Source of the DNA: Epithemia pelagica | Taxonomy: Eukaryota; Bacillariophyta; Bacillariophyceae; Surirellales; Surirellaceae | DNA: 64,000 nucleotides | Assembly (NCBI GenBank): GCA_946965045.2 | Contig: OX337238.1 | Location: 806,001 to 870,000 of the forward strand | Direction: 5' to 3' | Shown here: positions 1-11,528 of the stretch, piece after piece | Numbering within the stretch: the first letter of the stretch is position 1 | Layout of the letters: each line of letters begins with the position of its first letter | Translations under genes and position numbers: made by a program | The notes under the pieces: generated by a model | Seen by the model: only the letters and a program-made list of their open reading frames with translations | Told to the model about the DNA's origin: nothing | Databases searched by the model: none

Positions 1-1862
1 TGGACAATGACATCGTATCGGATATAGGCATCCTCCATACCATCGGCTTTCATCATGTGAAGGTATCGTTGCAACTCCAAGGGTTTGCGAAAAATACCCT
101 TCGTGGTGACTTCTTCAAATTGTCGTTGTTGAATTGTACAGGGACGCAAAAATTGGGTCGAATCAAACACCCCACTCGCTTCCGACCATCTCATGACACC
201 GTCGGACAGGAGGCGGTACGACGTGAAACAATAGAGCTGCACATTGGGAGGATAGGGAAACATGGTGAGTTCGGCCGGGGTGCGAAGAAATTCTTTTTCC
301 TGGTTCAATGTGGCCGCGGATACATGATTGGCAAACTTGGAACGGGGCGACCAATTGGTGGAAAAGTCCTTCCATGCCGTCTCCCACACTGGTCCATAAT
401 CCAAGGTAACTTCTTCATCTTGGTCGATATCTCGAAGAGCCACTAGTTCCAAAACAAGACCGGACTTGTTCATGTGGATCAACGACGAGGGTGTTTCTTG
501 GAGCATGCTCGAGTTGGACAATTTGGACCAACGAAGCATTGTGTTGGCATTGCTCCCAGCATGGTTCACATAACAGGTCATGGGTCCGTACGGAATCAGG
601 ACCATGGAGCTGCTGGGATCCTCAAATGCATAATTCAGGAGCAACTGACTTCCCTTTTTCCATACATGCTGCTCCATGTTCATGCTCTTGTACATTTCCA
701 TAAACTTGCGAGCAACTGGAACGACAGGGACGGGCGCGACTACTTGACCTTGGAGCATGTTTCGTGTGGCAAACGCGCCATGTCCAGCCTGAGGGATATC
801 GGAAACCTCGCGACGTAGGTTGTCCAGACACAAGCCATTTTCCTCGAGCCAGTCCAAACTGCGAAGATTATTCGAAATGGTTGCATTGACGAGGCCCTTC
901 TCCACAGAGGATATCACGTTGGGCATCTTTTTCGGCAGGACTCTCAAAACACTTGAATATCTCGAGGGTACACTGTTGACAAGGTTCCAGAGTTCAGCCG
1001 CCTTGGGGGAGGATATGTCGCCTTTGACGAGTTTGTGTATCTTTTCCAGTATAGGGTTTTCTGTTTTGTCCAGTGCCGTGTAGATTTCCTCTAGAGTTTT
1101 ACCCGCAGACGACGCTTCCAATTTGCTTTCATACCACTTGGTATTGGACATCCAAAACAGTTTCCAGATTATTTCTGCTTGCGGCGAACCCATGTCGCCG
1201 TCCACAATAGAGGAGAACGATTTCAGGATGGAGTCTGCCCTTTCAAAATCATCCATTGAGGGCAATCGTTTCAGATCGGGATCATTTGCAATATGGCGGC
1301 TTCCATAAGGGACAAAGATCTCTTCTCCGGCCTGAATGTCTCGGGTTGCGACCAAGTGCATGCCGTGATAATTCGAGGACGCACCGGCACCCACGTCGTG
1401 GTACCTGTGAAGGACTTGGATATTTTCGGGGGGTCGCATCTCCGCATTGTCCAGTACTGGATTCGTATTGGCAGCCATGGAAGCGCTATAAGGAAGGCTC
1501 ACGACTTCATCGGCTTCAAAGGATGCCAATGTGGCCGATCCATCGTAGACATACTTGGACAAGATCCAATTGTTGGAGTTGTACCCGGATCCTTCAAGTT
1601 TGAGGTACTTGTGTCGAAGCATGGTGTGATATGTTCGATCAATGAAATTTATGACAATATCATCACTCAAAATCTGTTGATTGGCATTGACGTGAAGGGC
1701 CGAGTAGACACCCAGACCAGCATTGGGCATGGACGAGGGCGCAAGGTAAAAGGCGCATTTTGTCATCGAATTACAGTCCTCTCCTTCGCATCCTGTGGTC
1801 TGACCCAAACAGAAAGAAAAGGAAGAAAGGGATCCCAAAAGAAGGAGAAGTTTAGTGATCAT
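1..1862 (-). CDS. Secreted protein with two SET-like domains (3' end cut by window)
   Basis: The minus-strand frame is open from the ATG at 1862 to base 1, at least 620 residues with no stop, so the C-terminus lies outside the window. The N-terminus (MITKLLLLLGSLSSFSFCLG) is a good signal peptide. A first SET-like region covers about residues 30-185: it opens with a PNAGLGVYS segment and closes with an AGEEIFVPYG segment. A second, about residues 340-490, has GHGAFATRN, then a YVNHAG segment and DEEVTLDYG, matching the SET start, the N-H substrate motif and the final tyrosine motif. SET domains use S-adenosylmethionine to methylate lysines, usually in nuclear or plastid proteins; here the signal peptide points to the secretory route. 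The substrate is unknown. The domain calls are from motif order, not a profile search. Confidence 0.8.
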   Translation of the reverse strand, partial: MITKLLLLLGSLSSFSFCLGQTTGCEGEDCNSMTKCAFYLAPSSMPNAGLGVYSALHVNANQQILSDDIVINFIDRTYHTMLRHKYLKLEGSGYNSNNWILSKYVYDGSATLASFEADEVVSLPYSASMAANTNPVLDNAEMRPPENIQVLHRYHDVGAGASSNYHGMHLVATRDIQAGEEIFVPYGSRHIANDPDLKRLPSMDDFERADSILKSFSSIVDGDMGSPQAEIIWKLFWMSNTKWYESKLEASSAGKTLEEIYTALDKTENPILEKIHKLVKGDISSPKAAELWNLVNSVPSRYSSVLRVLPKKMPNVISSVEKGLVNATISNNLRSLDWLEENGLCLDNLRREVSDIPQAGHGAFATRNMLQGQVVAPVPVVPVARKFMEMYKSMNMEQHVWKKGSQLLLNYAFEDPSSSMVLIPYGPMTCYVNHAGSNANTMLRWSKLSNSSMLQETPSSLIHMNKSGLVLELVALRDIDQDEEVTLDYGPVWETAWKDFSTNWSPRSKFANHVSAATLNQEKEFLRTPAELTMFPYPPNVQLYCFTSYRLLSDGVMRWSEASGVFDSTQFLRPCTIQQRQFEEVTTKGIFRKPLELQRYLHMMKADGMEDAYIRYDVIV

Positions 1863-4807
1863 CTTGACGACAACGGCATCAAATAATAGAAGACCCGTTC
1901 AACAAGTTTGTCGAATAGAATTGTGGCTGCACAGGTCGTGTGAGAACAGGAAGGTCGCTCGGCTCGGCATGTACTCCACGCGCAAAGCGTGACAAACGCG
2001 CCTGCACTGTCTTGCTATCTGGGCTATGTCTGTAGTTGGACCGTAGACCATACGTAATCCTAGAGTTCCAAGCTACTCCTATTACTCCCTCTAAAAACGA
2101 GATGAGTGTTCACCTAAAGAGAAGAGAGGAATATGTTGGTCATAGAGAGATGGCGGGACGAATATGTTGGTCATAGAGAGATGGAGGAACGACAAAGAAC
2201 AGAAGAACTAATCAACGATCTATGAGTAAGAGTGTCTCTACATGAAACTTTGCATTAGCTCATCTAAAGAAAGTCCTCGACGTCTCTTCTCTGTTGTTGA
2301 TGGTCTCTGCCTTGGCCGTGAATCAAGAAAATCGTCTTCTTTGAACTCATCATCGAGACTTCGTTGTGTACTTCCATGCGATCGTGAGAGTCTTGGTGTG
2401 CGTTTATGATCGTAAGATAAATTCCTCTCTCAAACAGCATATGCACTTGTAGCTATCATCTGATAGCGTGTGAACTTTACCATGCCATGCAATCTCAATC
2501 GTCCTGAGCATTATCTTCCATGATATCGTGAGACTCTTGGTGTGCTCCTGATCGCATTTGTCCGAGGCAAGGTCCGTTCTCACGCAGCTTGTGAACTTTT
2601 GCATCTTTGCTCGATCTCAGCGGATCATTTGTGAACTTTGCCGCGTGAGATAATCTCAATCATGTACATACATCAGCGGAGTGCTGCTTTGAAACGACCC
2701 TGTGCTTCAGAGACTTTTTCTTCTGAACGCATTCGCGGAACCGATAACATCACATCGCATGACTTCAGTGGTGAGCCCGTGATTTCATCCAATGGGACGG
2801 GTCTTGCTCGTTCTGCGGGATGCTTCCATTGTTGCACTGTAAGAAGTTCTTCATGCTTTGCGTCACTTGCCGTTGAACTCGAAGAAAGCTCATGAATGGT
2901 GGACAACATGGGTCTATGGCGGCTGTTCAAATCGTACCGGACCACCCTTCGTCTTGGTCGATTGCGTGTTGCTATTGCGGACGACTCACCCCATCGATCG
3001 TGCCTTGCTTCGCCGATGCAAGGTGGGTCCATCGGAAGGAACCGAACTCGTTCTAGTCTTTGTTCATTTCCCATTGCGTATTGTGCTTTCTTTCATTCTG
3101 CTTCTGATGCCAGTGGTGTCATGAGTTGAAACCTGTCCTGGTTGCTTCCGTCAGAATGGAGTAGACGTGCAGCTCTCAATACGCTCCTTACTCTTACGAA
3201 TGTATGAAGGGGTGTTTAGTTTCCATTGTGTGTAACGATTCACACATTATTCACTTTTCCAGCATTGTCAATCACGCCTGTTGGCTTAACAAAACAGAAA
3301 TACAAAAGGAGCCACAATCATTTAGGCCCTACGATCTTTGTCTCAACGGAGGACACCGAAAACTCTTCTGTTCCTGATTGGGAAAAAGTGAGACGATGAC
3401 TTACGGCAGATGTCTACGAGAGTCGTACTTACGAACGATTGCCCAACCAAGTTTCGGGAGTGATCTTTTATGCCCAACGGAAACGCAGACTCGACCTTTC
3501 TCCCACAAAATGAACACAACCGGAAGGACACCCGGGATGCGTCATGCGTCTGGAGCACGTCGTCCATGTGATTGTAGATAGTGGCACTTTACTAGAACAA
3601 CAACAACGCGCTTTTCGAACTTCTTCCGTCCCGACTGACTCGACGGACGATTTATTTGTTGCAGCTCAAGCTATAGCCCCGGTCTCCATGGAGTGTGATT
3701 CTCTGGGTTCAATGAATGTCCAACGATGTCCAACGGAGGAAGGCACATGAAGCGCGCTTCTTTTGCTGGAACCAACAACCAACGTCCCGAGAACCGCAAC
3801 CCTGACCGATCGAAGAAAATAATTTGAATTTCATTGTTGTGCTTCCGTCATGGCATCCGATCCATGTGCTACTGGAACCCTGACAGTCATTCTGGTGTCC
3901 ACCCAAACCAGCCCGGGAGACATGCTGCCGTTATAAAAATGCCACTAGAACAACTTAACCTCCGCCATGTATAACCAGGCATATCAACTGCATCCATCGA
4001 CGAAAAATGACAAGAACTCACATGAGTCCCTGCTGGTTCATTGCCATTACAGATTCTGTTTACCGACAAGGTGTTCGAGTGACGGTATATGGAACCTTCT
4101 AGAGAGATGTTGTCAAACCATGGCTGGACTTTCTCTACTCTCGTGGACAAGGCTCCCTTTATTGAAAAGTCTGAAAAGTCACAATTCTTCTTTCTGTACA
4201 GCCTCTCATGAATTCTTTGCTTGTCAAGTTTCATGACTGTCAGAGAACTTAAAGGTGCCAATTTCGTTTTGGGGAACGCAAGAATGCACAGGACGATACG
4301 ATCAACTTGCCTCTTGTCTACGGTAAGGCAAGCTCACCCCAACACCTCAAGTGCTTAACAGACAAGACGATTCGATTGCAGCGCTTCTTGTGACGAGTTT
4401 GCGTCTATCCTACGCTACGAGTATCAATCGATCCTTTTTGCTAGCAGAGCAGTTAGATTGCTATGGTGTTAAAATGCAGTCATGAAACGCAACGACGAGA
4501 AAACAAGTGTGTATGGTGGTATATCTTTGGTATTTTAATGAGTGAGAATGATTCGGAACGGTAAGGTACACATGCAAGGAAGGAGGAAACGGTTTCGGGT
4601 ATCACCTCCTCCATGTCCCACACACGTTTTTTCTTCTTCCTTTCGCCGTGCCGAAGAACTGTGTGTGGATAGGATGTGTGTGATGATAGGGGTGAATAGT
4701 AGGTTTTTGCAGTAGAGAGATAGTTTGTGGTATAATCAAGCGTGCGCGCCCGGAAAAATGGGTGTCCAAACGACACGAGTGCGCGGCACAAAACACGGTG
4801 ACTGGTT
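1863..4807. other. Gene-poor stretch, degenerate repeats
   Basis: I see no supportable gene here. Short frames on both strands lack family motifs. At 2129-2190 a 31-base unit (start GAATATGTTGGTCATAGAGA) is repeated twice in tandem. Between 2370 and 2660 related segments recur loosely, such as TGTGAACTTT followed by AATCTCAATC, and CGTGAGA followed by CTTGGTGTG, suggesting an old tandem or mobile-element remnant. A 133-codon minus frame at 2673-3074 starts with ATG but shows no recognisable domain; I do not call it a gene. Confidence 0.5.
2129..2190. repeat. Two-copy 31-base tandem repeat
   Basis: GAATATGTTGGTCATAGAGA begins at 2129 and again at 2160. The two copies differ by one base in the 25 bases that can be compared closely. 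The repeat is non-coding. Confidence 0.85.
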
Positions 4808-5860
4808 TCATGGCACAAAGAGAAACTCGTCATCGTCAATGGTGGTGTGAACAATCTTATCAAACAGGACACCCACACCATAGGCAAAGCCGCCTCCGAA
4901 TCCAGCAATAAACAAATTTTCCATGGCGGCCGAAACCCAGTTGCCACGAGTGGCCCAGGTTTTAATGGCACCGACACACAACAAGGCTGCCGTCGTGCCG
5001 GTGGCCGAGGCAATCAAGCCAGGCAAGGGCTCCAAAAAGACAAAGGGAAAGACCGACGGCAAAGAGCCAGCAGCGAACAAGACACAAGAAAACAATCCAG
5101 CCTTGAGTGGCGATCGTTCTTCGGTATCCACAACTCCAAATTCCAGAGCCGTCATCACCTTCAAAAGGGCCTCCGAGTCATTCCGGTAAAAGGCCACCAG
5201 CCGATCCGTCAATTCTCGTTGTTCTCGCGAATTAATGCCAATGATTTCCAAATGATCTTGTAGTTCAGCCAATTCGTGATCCCGGAAGTGCTCAATGTGA
5301 TGCTTTTCCAGAGTAATCTCACCTTGCAAGACTTCGTTTTGACTCTTGGTGGCAACGTATTCTCCAGCGCACATACTGACTGAACCAGCAATGCCTCCGG
5401 CAATGGCGGTGAGCAAAATATCGGCCGAGGACAAGCCACCACCGGCCACACCTGCCACCAACAAAAAGGTTGACACGAGACCATCGTTGACACCCAAAAT
5501 GATATCACGCCAATATTGTCGGGTGGCACCCAAATGAGGTTCCTGTTCATCCAATGAATTCAATTTTATTCGCTCTTCATCGTTGGAGTTATCGCCATTC
5601 ATTATATCCGTTGCGTCTCCTGTCGTGCGACAGTCCACAAATATATCGTCGTTGATGGAGTCTTCGGTGGATTTGCTGCTGTTGTTGTTGCTATGCGTGC
5701 CACTGTGGTCGGCCAATAACTTGATGCCTGGTTTGATCTGTCCGCTGCTTCGTTTCTCGTTGTTGTGACTGCTATCGTTTTCATAGCCCGGTGGGGCCAA
5801 GGGAGAAGGTATCACAATATCAAGTTCACAGGGTGGTAGATTTGGGCGGTCCATTTGCAT
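4808..5860 (-). CDS. VIT/CCC1-family metal (iron/manganese) transporter
   Basis: This 350-residue, intronless gene starts with ATG at 5860. The first ~110 residues are polar and low-complexity. The family core follows: a helix with YWRDIILGVNDGLVSTF (the conserved first-helix Asp and nearby D/G residues), a Gly-rich second helix (AGGIAGSVSMCAGEYVATKS, with the family's M and E residues), a charged cytoplasmic helical loop with several Glu and His that binds metal in this family, then three C-terminal helices near residues 255-340. VIT1/CCC1 proteins export Fe2+ or Mn2+ from the cytosol into vacuoles, exchanging it for protons. Length and helix order fit the family. Iron storage is the likely role; substrate and membrane are inferred. 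Confidence 0.93.
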   Translation of the reverse strand: MQMDRPNLPPCELDIVIPSPLAPPGYENDSSHNNEKRSSGQIKPGIKLLADHSGTHSNNNSSKSTEDSINDDIFVDCRTTGDATDIMNGDNSNDEERIKLNSLDEQEPHLGATRQYWRDIILGVNDGLVSTFLLVAGVAGGGLSSADILLTAIAGGIAGSVSMCAGEYVATKSQNEVLQGEITLEKHHIEHFRDHELAELQDHLEIIGINSREQRELTDRLVAFYRNDSEALLKVMTALEFGVVDTEERSPLKAGLFSCVLFAAGSLPSVFPFVFLEPLPGLIASATGTTAALLCVGAIKTWATRGNWVSAAMENLFIAGFGGGFAYGVGVLFDKIVHTTIDDDEFLFVP

Positions 5861-7022
5861 CGAAGGCCAATTCGGCCGTCTCTAGTCACGTACTGAGCAG
5901 CTCTCGAGTACGCCCAAACAAGTAAGTAAGGTCAGAGTGGAGGTACAGATATGTTGTTGCCAATGCTTTTGTTGTTGCCGGCAATATTTATGTTCGTCTG
6001 TCAACGATGATACAGGTGGTGATGGCTCCCAAGATTCCTCACGAGACACAACACGATATCACCACGATGAGAATTGGAAGAAATGGATTCCACACGTGGT
6101 GAATGCAATCAATGGATCTGTATGGCGTTGTTGTTCCCGATAAGAGGCGGGGTAATACAAAGAATAAATGGATGATGATGTATGATGTGTGTTGATCTCG
6201 CTCTCTGAAGTTTTCTTGGCTCTGGTCGATCTGTGAGAGATGATTGTTCTGTGGAGTCGTTCGCTTCAAAGACTCCCTGGACAGCAGAAGGAGGGAGGAG
6301 AAGAGCAGCAACCGAACAACAGGTGTGCGTGGTGCCGGAGTGTATCTTTTCTGCTGGTTGTGTGGTGACGGTGGACGTCGGTTGGATGGTCGAACGTCAA
6401 ACACCTGTCTGACGTCAAAGCATCGATTGCCCAAAAATCCTTTCCAGAAAGTTTCCATGTCACAATTCCTTTCGGTTGGTCCACGGTGTGGCCGTCCTTC
6501 GAAATTCTTGTTCGGTGGCACCCATCGGAATCAGGCGTTGCGTCCGGCCGTCGACCGATCCATCAACGCGCACCCGGCCCGCGCGTCATCATCCCCCATC
6601 CGACAGCTGCTGTGATCCCCCAGCTTCCGCCACCCCGCAGATTAGTCGCAGACAAATGGTGCCCGGTGCCCGGTCACAAAATGACGTCTCTAGAAGCAAC
6701 GACAATGATGCCAACCTCTATCGTATTATCGTTGTTGAGAAGTGTAGCGCCTCCCATCACAGGATTGTTACACGTCTTATTGGATCAGAACCACAGCCTC
6801 GATCCGTCAAAAATGATATTCATCGGTTCTGAAGAAATATGATGGTGATTGACTGCCCCCGTCAACCAGGCAAAGGTCACAGTGCGTATCACATCGCATC
6901 AACGAATGATATGGCGTACGCAAATGGGCTGGCAATCCTTGGATCTGAAACTCATCCATGGTTTGATTCATTTATGCAATGAGAAATCTGGACTTGCAGG
7001 TCACAGTTTTTGGAAGGTGCAT
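5861..7022. other. Non-coding, no gene seen
   Basis: This lies upstream of the VIT gene. Overlapping frames on both strands (up to 160 codons on minus at 6039-6521) are Arg/Ser/Pro-rich and show no domain, so I regard them as chance. The first ~300 bases probably contain the VIT promoter. Confidence 0.4.
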
Positions 7023-7984
7023 GACGGAAAGGAGAAGGTGCATGACTCAGCGTGGTACACCCACCGAACCGCAATGACTCAAATACGAGAGAATCTCTTG
7101 GCACTATCATCGGAATCAAGCAGCCGCGACTACTCGTACATACACATCAAAGATTGGACCGACACAAAATGCGTTCAGATGTGGCGTTCAGATGTGGAAG
7201 GAGCGTACGGATACGTTCCCAATATATTGCTTCGCATAATCGTGCTCGCTCCTCTTATCCGAATGTGCTTTGTCGAGACGCGAGAAAAGCCCGTCCATTT
7301 TGTGGCCCTGCACGTATAATGAGGATGAACAGACAGCGCCGCGGTCGGGTTTTCTACGCACAGCTTACAGGCAAATCGAATCTATCAAACATTCACTATA
7401 CAAATACGACAAAGAGAGACCTAGCGGAGAATAAGCACAAGAAACTGCCTTGTTCTGGTTGATACAACAAGCAGGGAGCCTTGCATCAACAGCAAATAAA
7501 CGGCAGGACGGAACGGAGAAGATGAATGACTCAGCGTGGTACACCCACCGAACCGCAATGACTCAAATAGGAGAGAATCTCTTGGCACTATCATCGGAAT
7601 CAAGCAGCGGCGAGTACTCGTACACATTAAAGATTGGACGGACACAAAAAGCGTTCAGATGTGACGTTCAGATGTGGAGCATGCGGATACGTTCCCAATC
7701 TATTGCTTCGTATAATCGTGCTTGCTCCTCTTTTCCGAATGTGCTTTGTCGAGACGCGAGAAAAGCCCGTCCATTATTTTGTGGCCCTGCACGTATAATG
7801 TGGATGATGAACAGACAGTGTCGCGGTCGGGTTCTCTACACAGTGCATACACGAAAATCGAATCTATCAAACATTCACTATACAAATACGACAAAGAGAG
7901 ACCTAGCGGAGAATAAGCACAAGAAACTGCCTTGTTCTGGTTGATACAACAAGCAGGGAGCCTTACATAAACAACAAATAACAT
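7023..7984. repeat. 484-base direct tandem duplication
   Basis: Copy 1 runs from about 7023 to 7506 and copy 2 from about 7507 to 7984. Both begin with GACGGAA.GGAGAAG followed by a TGACTCAGCGTGGTACACCC block and end with a CTTGTTCTGGTTGATACAAC block just before a short A-rich stretch. Divergence is low (scattered substitutions and small indels), so the duplication is recent. Each copy contains an open frame, but the frames differ in phase between copies and show no domain, so the unit is probably non-coding. It could be a tandem LTR fragment; I could not find clear TG...CA ends or a target-site duplication. Confidence 0.9.
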
Positions 7985-8084
7985 GCAATGAAAGTTTGGG
8001 TTTTCAATGAATCTCATGCAACAAAGGGAAGTTCCATGATTTCTTGATTGATGGATTCGCAAAATACTGCAAGCCCTTCCACCA

Positions 8085-8621
8085 TTACGCACTTTTGGCA
8101 ATGATTGGTAAACAATCTGGTAATGACTCTGATGGAAGAGTGGATGGCATCTCGACGCCAGCTTCAGGAATTTCCATACCGTTCTTCATCAAGTTCGTGG
8201 TATAATATGCCACTGCCTGCGTCCTCCGGTTTGGTCGAGCCTTTAGTCGAATCTGTGGCATTCCATTCGTGCGGATGCACGTGTCGGAGATCTGATCAAA
8301 TTCTTCTGGAACCAGCTCTGGCAAGGACCCCTGGTTCCGGTGGTTGGAAACCTTGCTCTTGATCCAGTGTTGCGATGGTGACACGTCCAGATCCGTCCTC
8401 CACAGCAACTGATCTTGGCCATGAGGTGAATGTTGGTGGAGTGCGTCGTGATAGGTACAGAGAGTTCTTCCGCCATGATCCATGGCAAATCGCACTCGTT
8501 TCTTGGAGCGTCGTTCGTGGTTCCGGCATTCATCCCATCGATCAATGGTGGCGTCCGGGCATGGTTTGTCTACAGGGAGCCTGCAAACTCGACGAGTATG
8601 AGAAGCTCTAGTAAGGTCCAT
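8085..8621 (-). CDS. Hypothetical protein, 178 residues
   Basis: The frame runs from ATG at 8621 to the stop at 8085. The N-terminal third is basic (RRSKKRVRFAMDHGG), followed by a segment with LLWRTDLDV, which loosely resembles diatom-specific proteins with a VRF...LW layout; that is an impression, not a match. There is no signal peptide or membrane helix. Other frames also stay open across this interval, which weakens the call. It lies next to the tandem duplication and may be part of a decayed mobile element. Confidence 0.3.
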   Translation of the reverse strand: MDLTRASHTRRVCRLPVDKPCPDATIDRWDECRNHERRSKKRVRFAMDHGGRTLCTYHDALHQHSPHGQDQLLWRTDLDVSPSQHWIKSKVSNHRNQGSLPELVPEEFDQISDTCIRTNGMPQIRLKARPNRRTQAVAYYTTNLMKNGMEIPEAGVEMPSTLPSESLPDCLPIIAKSA

Positions 8622-9866
8622 GATGAGAATAACAAGTAGGAGTATCTCATTCTACAAAAGCGAGAGATACTGATTACTGGTTTGGTGAGACTGATTCTTC
8701 AATCTTTTGGTTCAAAGTTGTCATCCTGTATGAGTTGGTTGGTTGCTTCCGACTTTCCCTCTCACTTTTCACCAACAACTACTTTGATTTGGAGTATCGA
8801 TAAATCCTTTGGCTCCAAGGTCTGTTTCATCTCTTTCTTTCTTGTAACCGAAAACCGAACGCAAATAATTCATTCCGAAACATTGAATCGGGCCATGCAG
8901 AAATCCCTGCGAGAAATCAAGGAAGTGAACCCCCTTCTGATTCTGAAAACACAAGCCTTGGGCGAGACTTTGAACTTCTTTGAACAGACAACATCATAAT
9001 AGAGAAACAGAGACAGCTCTGCTGTGTCTTGTGTCTCTGTTCCTGTTCGGTGTTCGGTCAATTCTCAAGGTGATTGGTGATCCGCCCAGTGCCCTCCCAA
9101 ATTTCTCGGCTCGCGTCTCGCAAGGAAATCTTTTTACTTAAGCTCAACTGAGTTCTAAAGTATAGCCCTTCACAGCTATGACATGATGAGCTTATTAAGA
9201 ATATTTCACTGATTAGTTCTACCCACTATAGGCTTATGTAAGGGCTTACTATCATCTGCTGCACAAGATGTCATAGGAGACTTCTTTCCCGAACTTTGCT
9301 TGACACGTCATGCGCATGTGAGTTGGGGGATCGTGAAAGACATACATTCTTCTGATAAAAAGTAGATCTTTTCCCTACCAGTACTAGTCTCTACCTGTAC
9401 GAGTACTAATAGTCGTATTGTACTCCTACTGGTACGAGTACTTCGACCAGGACTCCTATTCTGGATCTTGTATTTGGTAGCGATAGCACAAGGCCAACAG
9501 GGCTTACCATTATCTTGAAGAAAGTGATTCGGGCGCTCCCTTTGTATTTACACTTCATTTATTGCCCTTGCATATTGAAAGCTGAAAGTTGATGGATGCC
9601 GAGCGATGGAAGATGGAATCTGGAAGCTGGAATCTGAGCTGGCGAGTTACCGGTTGAGCTGCATCATTCTGGATTCTGGATTGCCAATTACCCTTTAGAA
9701 AACCTCAGGTATGAACAGTACCATTACCACTAATTAAAGTACTCTAAGCCTCAAGAGAGATCTTGGCACTTGTCAGAGGGTGCGAGGAGCACACGAGACG
9801 ATCTCGTCATAATTTTGCTCTTCCAACAACGTTTTCGCTTCGTCCACCAACTTTACTCTGCAAACC
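8622..9866. other. Intergenic, no gene seen
   Basis: No frame here has a recognisable domain. Around 9380-9450 the word GTACGAGTACT occurs twice in a stretch rich in self-complementary GTAC and AGTACT words. The last ~150 bases before 9867 presumably hold the promoter and 5' leader of the GAF gene. Confidence 0.4.
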
Positions 9867-10508
9867 ATGCCCGCCTCCTCACCCACAGCTGAGCGATCCG
9901 TCGTCCACTACTCAACGCCAGGTTCCTTGAGAGACGCATTGAGTGAGACATATACCAGTGACGACTCGGATTGGATTCTGGGGATTACCGACAAGGAAAC
10001 AACAGTTGTACAGACCGTTGCAGGGGAGCATCGGCGGTTGTCCGTCTTGGGGTCCTACAACATTCTTGACTCTCCACCCGAACTGGAGTTTGATTGCATT
10101 ACTCAAGAGGCAAAAGACTACTTTGATGTACCTATTGCGGTGGTAACCCTGGTTGATCTGGGTCGCCAATGGTTCAAGAGTATTAAAGGTCTTGATGCCA
10201 AGGAAACCCCAAGAAGCTGCTCGTTTTGTGCACATGTCGTTCAGCGACAAGATGAACGCTGCAACCCAGTTATGGTCATTCCAGATGCTACGAAGGATGA
10301 TCGTTTCAAGGACAATCCATTGGTCAAAGATGGACTCAAGGTTAGATTTTATGCTGGTGCTCCTATTGTCAGCCCGGAAGGACCCAAGCTTGGATCATTC
10401 TGCATCATTGACACAAAGCCACGTCCAGGAGGTCTAACGATCAAAGAACAACTTCGCCTTCAGGATCTAGCTCGTCTGATTGTCTATCAAATGATCACCC
10501 GCTGTTAA
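9867..10508 (+). CDS. GAF-domain protein
   Basis: This intronless 213-residue protein starts with ATG at 9867. After a ~45-residue polar leader, a single GAF domain fills the rest: RRLSVLGSYNILDSPPELEFD opens it, and strands with VPIAVVTLVDLGRQWFKS and VRFYAGAPIVSPEG.KLGSFCI follow, a layout typical of GAF domains beside sensor kinases and diguanylate cyclases. GAF domains bind small ligands or tetrapyrroles. No output domain is attached, so this would be a stand-alone sensor or an accessory subunit. SCSFCAHVV gives two closely spaced cysteines that could hold a cofactor, though this is speculative. No targeting signal is evident. Confidence 0.88.
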   Translation: MPASSPTAERSVVHYSTPGSLRDALSETYTSDDSDWILGITDKETTVVQTVAGEHRRLSVLGSYNILDSPPELEFDCITQEAKDYFDVPIAVVTLVDLGRQWFKSIKGLDAKETPRSCSFCAHVVQRQDERCNPVMVIPDATKDDRFKDNPLVKDGLKVRFYAGAPIVSPEGPKLGSFCIIDTKPRPGGLTIKEQLRLQDLARLIVYQMITRC

Positions 10509-11528
10509 TTTTGTACAAAAGGGACGAAGAGACGGTAACGACAGAGCTGAGAGCTTGGACTCGGAGGGCTTCCTGAATCCAACACGCGAATTGAACTGAG
10601 ACAAATAATGACAATCCCAATCACATAGTTAGCCGGTCTCCCCCAACCCAGACCCAACCGCTATCGTAAGACAGTAGCTACCACATTGTTTACAACAACG
10701 TAGTCGTGCAATGAACAAGTTTTTGTAATTTTAGTGTAAGATTATGGAGGAAGGCAATAATAAGTAGTGCTCAGGGCTCGTGTCGGGGCACTCAAGGGCA
10801 ATAATCAAATGAGAATTGAGATCGGAACTCGTAGTGGCCCAACCCGATCGTCATTGCTCATGATTCATGATGAATGATGATGACGTGCTCACAAGTTTTT
10901 TTACTCGTACAGATCTCCATCGCGTATCTCGCATCACTGAGACCCAGTTTTTCCACTGCAACTTTGGACTTTGGAGCCTGAGCAAGCCAATCCAATCTAG
11001 CGACTATGATACAGGTATCCATAGCCGGCATATCCATATTCGTGGAGATATGTACAAAGTACGACATGATGACGAGTCGATTCTCATTCAATGTTCTCAA
11101 CTTCTTCTTCTTCGCTGAATAACATAAACATACGACTACCTCACTGAACTGAAACATCTATTTTCACTGTTTCTTGAAGTCAAGCGATATTGATGTTACC
11201 CGAAGGATCCGATGGTGGACGAAGGAAAGCTAAAGCTGCTTTTTGATACCATTGCGATTGCTCCTGACAATGGCAGCAACATCATCCTCTAACACAATAG
11301 AGCGAGAGCCATTGGCAGAAATGAGTAGCATGTTCGTTTAATTGGCTACCTATCTCTAGAGGAGTAGAGGTTTTGTGACGCTCAAATGAGGAGGTACTTT
11401 CGGTAGACGAGCAGACGCTCGTGGAACGTGGACCATACGCGTTTGGGTCGCTTCACGAACATCAATGTCGACAAGCGTCATTCGATAGAAAAAGTTGCCC
11501 ATGGCACTCCAACTCCACCTGGTTGACA
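10509..11528. other. Intergenic, no gene seen
   Basis: There is no convincing frame. Both neighbours are on the plus strand, so this should hold the 3' end of the GAF gene and the promoter of the AAA gene. The open frame continues upstream of the AAA start to a GTG at 11421, but no ATG lies in that extension. Confidence 0.4.

Noticed and set aside
6039-6521. 160-codon minus-strand frame upstream of the VIT gene
   Set aside because: Several frames on both strands are open here, and the product is Arg/Pro/Ser-rich without motifs.
11421-11528. N-terminal extension of the AAA ATPase (also seen for the acidic protein, DUF1499, COQ4 and surface-protein genes)
   Set aside because: These extensions begin with GTG or TTG, which nuclear genes do not normally use; internal ATGs give sensible targeting sequences.
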